Source: Aliirhizobium smilacinae (GTDB lineage Bacteria > Pseudomonadota > Alphaproteobacteria > Rhizobiales > Rhizobiaceae). Taken from it: DNA of 64,000 nucleotides. Each line of letters starts with the position of its first letter. Positions within the stretch are counted from its first letter, which is position 1. Shown one piece after another: positions 61,432 through 64,000 of the stretch. The DNA is taken from assembly GCF_006335145.1 (NCBI RefSeq), contig NZ_VDMN01000002.1:682001-746000 (forward strand), read 5' to 3'. A program made the position numbers and the translations under genes. The notes under the pieces were generated by a model. It saw only the letters and a list, made by a program, of their open reading frames with translations. It was not told where the DNA came from and did no database searches.

Positions 61432-61497
61432 CAAGGTGTCTCCCTTTGTAGGCAAGGTGGCCGCTTTGGATAAAAGCGGCCACTTTCGTTTCAGAGA

Positions 61498-62406
61498 TTA
61501 ACCCTTGTCACCGACCCAGGTCTTGACCTGGTCCGGGTGGTCCTTGATGTATTTTTCGATCGCCGCATCGTAGGATGTTTCCTGCGCATTGAACATCGCA
61601 GCCTCGAGATCATCAATCGGCAGCTTCATGCGCGAAAGGAAGCCGGCCACTTTCGGGTTCTCTTCCCCAAAGCCCTTGGTCGCGAGAATGTTCACATGTT
61701 CGGCTTCGCCGAGCGAGTTCTTCGGGTCAGCAAGGTAGCGCAGCTTGTGCTTGCCGAACATCCAGTGCGGGCTCCAGGAGGTGGCGACGAACCACTTTTC
61801 ACTCCGCTCCGCGCGATCAACGGTCGTCAACATGCCGGCTTCACTGGAAATCTGCAGCTTGTAGCCGTCAAGAGCGTAATCCTTCACGGCCTTCTCCGAA
61901 AGACGCGTCAGGCCGGCACCCGGATCGATACCCTGGATGGTGCCCGAGAGCTTTTCCTGCACTTCCGGCTTCTTGAGGTCTTCGATCGAGGCGATCTCGC
62001 TTTCCGGAATGTAGTCCGGAACGATCCAGCCGAGCTTGGCGCCATCATAAACGGTGCCGAGCGTCTCGACGCGATTCTTCACCTTGTCGAAATAGTCGGC
62101 ATGCGTTGCCGGCAGCCAGTTCATCATCATCACGTCGACATCACCGCGGCTGACGCCCTGGTAGAGCGGAGCCACGTCCGTCTGCACTAGCTCGACCTTG
62201 CCGCCGAGTTCATCGGTAATCAGCTTGGCGGCGAGCTTGGTGACGAATTCGGCGTCGGACCAGGCGGACCAGCCGATCTTCACCGGCTTGGCATCCTGCG
62301 CCATCGTCGGCAGGGCCGAACCGGCAACGAGTGCGGCCGCGAGGCCAAGCGTGGCACCAAGGGTGGCACGGCGTGTAAGGCCGGCGATCGAGAAAGTTTT
62401 CAGCAT
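61498..62406 (-). CDS. proX: Glycine-betaine/proline-betaine ABC binding protein
   Basis: This is a periplasmic OpuAC-type binding protein of 302 residues. The signal peptide runs through LAAALVAGSALPTMAQ. Aromatic residues expected to cage the trimethylammonium group appear in KIGWSAWSDAEF, MMNWLPATHADYFDK, LGWIVPDYI and TSWSPHWMFGKHKL. GGAG precedes the ATG. It is the last gene of proV-proW-proX. An osmoprotectant (betaine) is the expected ligand; choline cannot be excluded. Confidence 0.92.
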   Translation of the reverse strand: MLKTFSIAGLTRRATLGATLGLAAALVAGSALPTMAQDAKPVKIGWSAWSDAEFVTKLAAKLITDELGGKVELVQTDVAPLYQGVSRGDVDVMMMNWLPATHADYFDKVKNRVETLGTVYDGAKLGWIVPDYIPESEIASIEDLKKPEVQEKLSGTIQGIDPGAGLTRLSEKAVKDYALDGYKLQISSEAGMLTTVDRAERSEKWFVATSWSPHWMFGKHKLRYLADPKNSLGEAEHVNILATKGFGEENPKVAGFLSRMKLPIDDLEAAMFNAQETSYDAAIEKYIKDHPDQVKTWVGDKG

Positions 62407-62472
62407 GTGTTCTCCTTACGGGAGGTTTGTGATCGCGGGTTCAGCACCCGCATGGTTCGGCGTAGGAAAGGC

Positions 62473-63354
62473 TCAGGCGGTTGCCGTCGCCATCTCCTCG
62501 CGCTCGGTCTTCTTGAAAAACACGGACCAGAATGCGGCGCGGGGCTTTCCGAGGGATTGGGTGAGACGATCGAGGATGACCGCCAGGATCACGACGGCGA
62601 GGCCGCCTTCGAAACCGGTGCCTACGTCAAGACGCTGGATGCCGGTCAGAACCGTGTTGCCGATGCCGCCGGCGCCGATCATCGAGGCGATCACCACCAT
62701 CGACAGCGACAGCATGATCGTCTGGTTGATGCCGGCCATGATCGAGGGCATGGCGTTGGGCAGTTGCACCTTGAACAGCAGCTGCCTCGAGGTGCAGCCG
62801 AAGGCATTGCCGGCTTCGATGAATTCGGCATGCACTTGGCGAATGCCGAGATTGGTCAAGCGCACCACCGGCGGCATCGCGAAGATCACCGTTGCGATCG
62901 CACCGGGCACTGCGCCGAGGCCGAAGAACATGGCGGCTGGGATGAGATAGACGAAGGCCGGCATGGTCTGCATCAGGTCGAGGATCGGCCGCACGATCGC
63001 TGCAACGGTATCCTTGCGGGCCATGGCAATGCCAAGCGGCAGGCCGATGAGGATTGCCATCAAGGTCGAGGCAATGACCAGCGACAGCGTCTCCATCATG
63101 GCACCCCAAAGTCCCATCTGGTGGACGAGCCAGAGTGCTGCGCCGGTAAGTACGCCGAAGCTGAAACTGACGCGCCACAGCGAGAGCGCGACGAAGATGG
63201 CGATGCCGACCGGCATCGGAATGGCGACGAGCGCATTCTGAATGTTGCCGGTCACGAAGCCGATTACGGCGGCGATGGCATCGAGGACAGGGGAAAAATT
63301 GTCCAAAACGTAATTGACGGCGGCGTCGACGCCGTTACCGATATCGAAGTTCAT
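62473..63354 (-). CDS. proW: Betaine ABC transporter permease
   Basis: This 293-residue inner-membrane permease is of the ProW/OpuAB family. The EAA loop is [41 protein letters not shown] helices ([20 protein letters not shown]) and [20 protein letters not shown] are family hallmarks. About six to seven helices. GGAG precedes the start. It lies 43 bases after the ATPase gene. Confidence 0.93.
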   Translation of the reverse strand: MNFDIGNGVDAAVNYVLDNFSPVLDAIAAVIGFVTGNIQNALVAIPMPVGIAIFVALSLWRVSFSFGVLTGAALWLVHQMGLWGAMMETLSLVIASTLMAILIGLPLGIAMARKDTVAAIVRPILDLMQTMPAFVYLIPAAMFFGLGAVPGAIATVIFAMPPVVRLTNLGIRQVHAEFIEAGNAFGCTSRQLLFKVQLPNAMPSIMAGINQTIMLSLSMVVIASMIGAGGIGNTVLTGIQRLDVGTGFEGGLAVVILAVILDRLTQSLGKPRAAFWSVFFKKTEREEMATATA

Positions 63355-63397
63355 AATCTGTCTCCGGTGGTTGGCCGGTTATAGGGAGAGCTGGAGA

Positions 63398-64000
63398 TCA
63401 GCTGGCGCGGTCGAGCGTTTCGAGCAGCATCGATTTGCTGATGGAGCCGAGATAGCGCTTGCTGTCGTCAACAACGGGCACGGGCCATGGGCTGGCGGCG
63501 ACCTTGCCAAGCACGTTCGACAAAGGCTCGTCGGCCGGGATCGGCTCGATCTCCGACAGGAAGGCGCCGCGATAGGGATCGGCCGCCTTGGCCCGCATCT
63601 TCTCCAGAAGCGAGGTCTGGCTGACCATGCCGTGATAAGTCTTGTCGCGGCCGAGGATGATGGCGTATTCGCGGTCGAAATGCTTCATCCGCTCCAATGC
63701 CGCCGCAGCGGTCGTGCCCTGGCGTTCGATGATGGTAATCTGGGTCTTGCGTGCAACGTCGCCGGCCTTGAAGACCTGAGAAACATCGACATTGCGGAAG
63801 AAAGACCGGACGTAGTCATTTGCCGGGCTCATGACGATTTCATCGGGTGTGCCGACCTGGATTACATTGCCGTTCTGCATGATGCAGATGCGGTCGCCGA
63901 TGCGCATCGCCTCGTCGAGATCATGGCTGACGAAAACGATCGTGCGGCTTTGCTCCGCCTGAAGACGAACAAGTTCATCCTGCATCTCGGTGCGGATCAG
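63398..64000 (-). CDS. proV: Betaine ABC transporter ATPase with CBS domains (5' partial)
   Basis: Only the C-terminal part is in the window; the frame is open through the right edge (LIRTEMQDELVRLQAEQ), so the ATP-binding core lies outside. Visible are the switch histidine in VFVSHDLDEAMRIGDRI and two CBS repeats (about the last 125 residues, with GTTAAAALERMKHFDREYAI and FLSEIEPIPADEPLSNVLGK). In OpuA these CBS repeats sense ionic strength. It ends LLETLDRAS. It leads the proVWX operon. Confidence 0.93.
   Translation of the reverse strand: MIRTEMQDELVRLQAEQSRTIVFVSHDLDEAMRIGDRICIMQNGNVIQVGTPDEIVMSPANDYVRSFFRNVDVSQVFKAGDVARKTQITIIERQGTTAAAALERMKHFDREYAIILGRDKTYHGMVSQTSLLEKMRAKAADPYRGAFLSEIEPIPADEPLSNVLGKVAASPWPVPVVDDSKRYLGSISKSMLLETLDRAS

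Noticed and set aside
1..64000. tRNA and rRNA genes
   Set aside because: None was recognised on either strand while reading the intergenic regions.

Overview
The window looks like high-GC alphaproteobacterial DNA, most probably from Rhizobiaceae (Rhizobium/Agrobacterium group). The signs are RIME-type palindromic intergenic repeats, a tail-less second FtsZ, a membrane FAD sugar dehydrogenase with triheme cytochrome, many solute-binding-protein ABC importers and a dense set of efflux pumps. The accessory flavour (no ribosomal, tRNA or core replication genes, two toxin-antitoxin pairs, one IS110 element) would suit a secondary chromosome or chromid; that is inference.

Layout. 0-2 kb: end of an amino-acid ABC ATPase gene with a 2-hydroxyacid dehydrogenase and a small alpha/beta-barrel protein. 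2-3.4 kb: Aer-like PAS protein. 3.4-8.4 kb: LysR regulator facing a three-gene periplasmic sugar/polyol dehydrogenase (triheme cytochrome c, Tat-exported small subunit, GMC flavoprotein). 8.5-12.4 kb: ureohydrolase, ftsZ paralog, dgoA and dgoK. 12.4-13.4 kb: repeat-rich gap, then ccdAB and an orphan betaine-type binding protein. 15.3-19.5 kb: a 38-residue membrane peptide and a polyamine-type ABC importer. 19.7-24.9 kb: Zn/Cd/Pb ATPase with a MerR-type promoter, CHASE4-GGDEF cyclase, GH25 lipoprotein. 25-28.2 kb: marR-emrB-emrA. 28.4-34.7 kb: SDR, HD protein, GFA protein, vapBC, a soluble MCP-like protein, a secreted protein, a lipoate ligase and a MetQ-like protein. 34.9-36.2 kb: IS110-family element. 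36.2-42.1 kb: operon with two 5-formyl-THF cycloligase paralogs around a NMT1/THI5-type ABC importer, divergent from an RpiR regulator. 42.2-61.1 kb: four efflux systems (MdtA/C-type RND, RbbA-type ABC with TetR, MacAB, AcrAB with TetR). 61.2-64 kb: small HTH gene and a proVWX betaine importer cut by the window end.

The best candidate for an under-described system is the 36.2-42.1 kb cluster: two divergent COG0212-like cycloligase paralogs, a Tat-exported THI5-like binding protein, an ATPase and a double-length fused permease, tightly coupled, with a cluster of TTTCA half-sites in front. Two other strong observations are a RIME arm read in frame inside the metal ATPase, and an IS110 element apparently inserted in a palindrome with a structured non-coding leader that could be a bridge RNA.

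Regulation can be read at several promoters: a MerR-type 19-bp-spacer promoter fixes the ATPase start, direct repeats overlap the marR promoter and start codon, a 16-bp palindrome precedes the ABC exporter operon, and an inverted repeat overlaps the proposed acrAB -10 box. All functional calls are from sequence reading and family knowledge; no database search was run.
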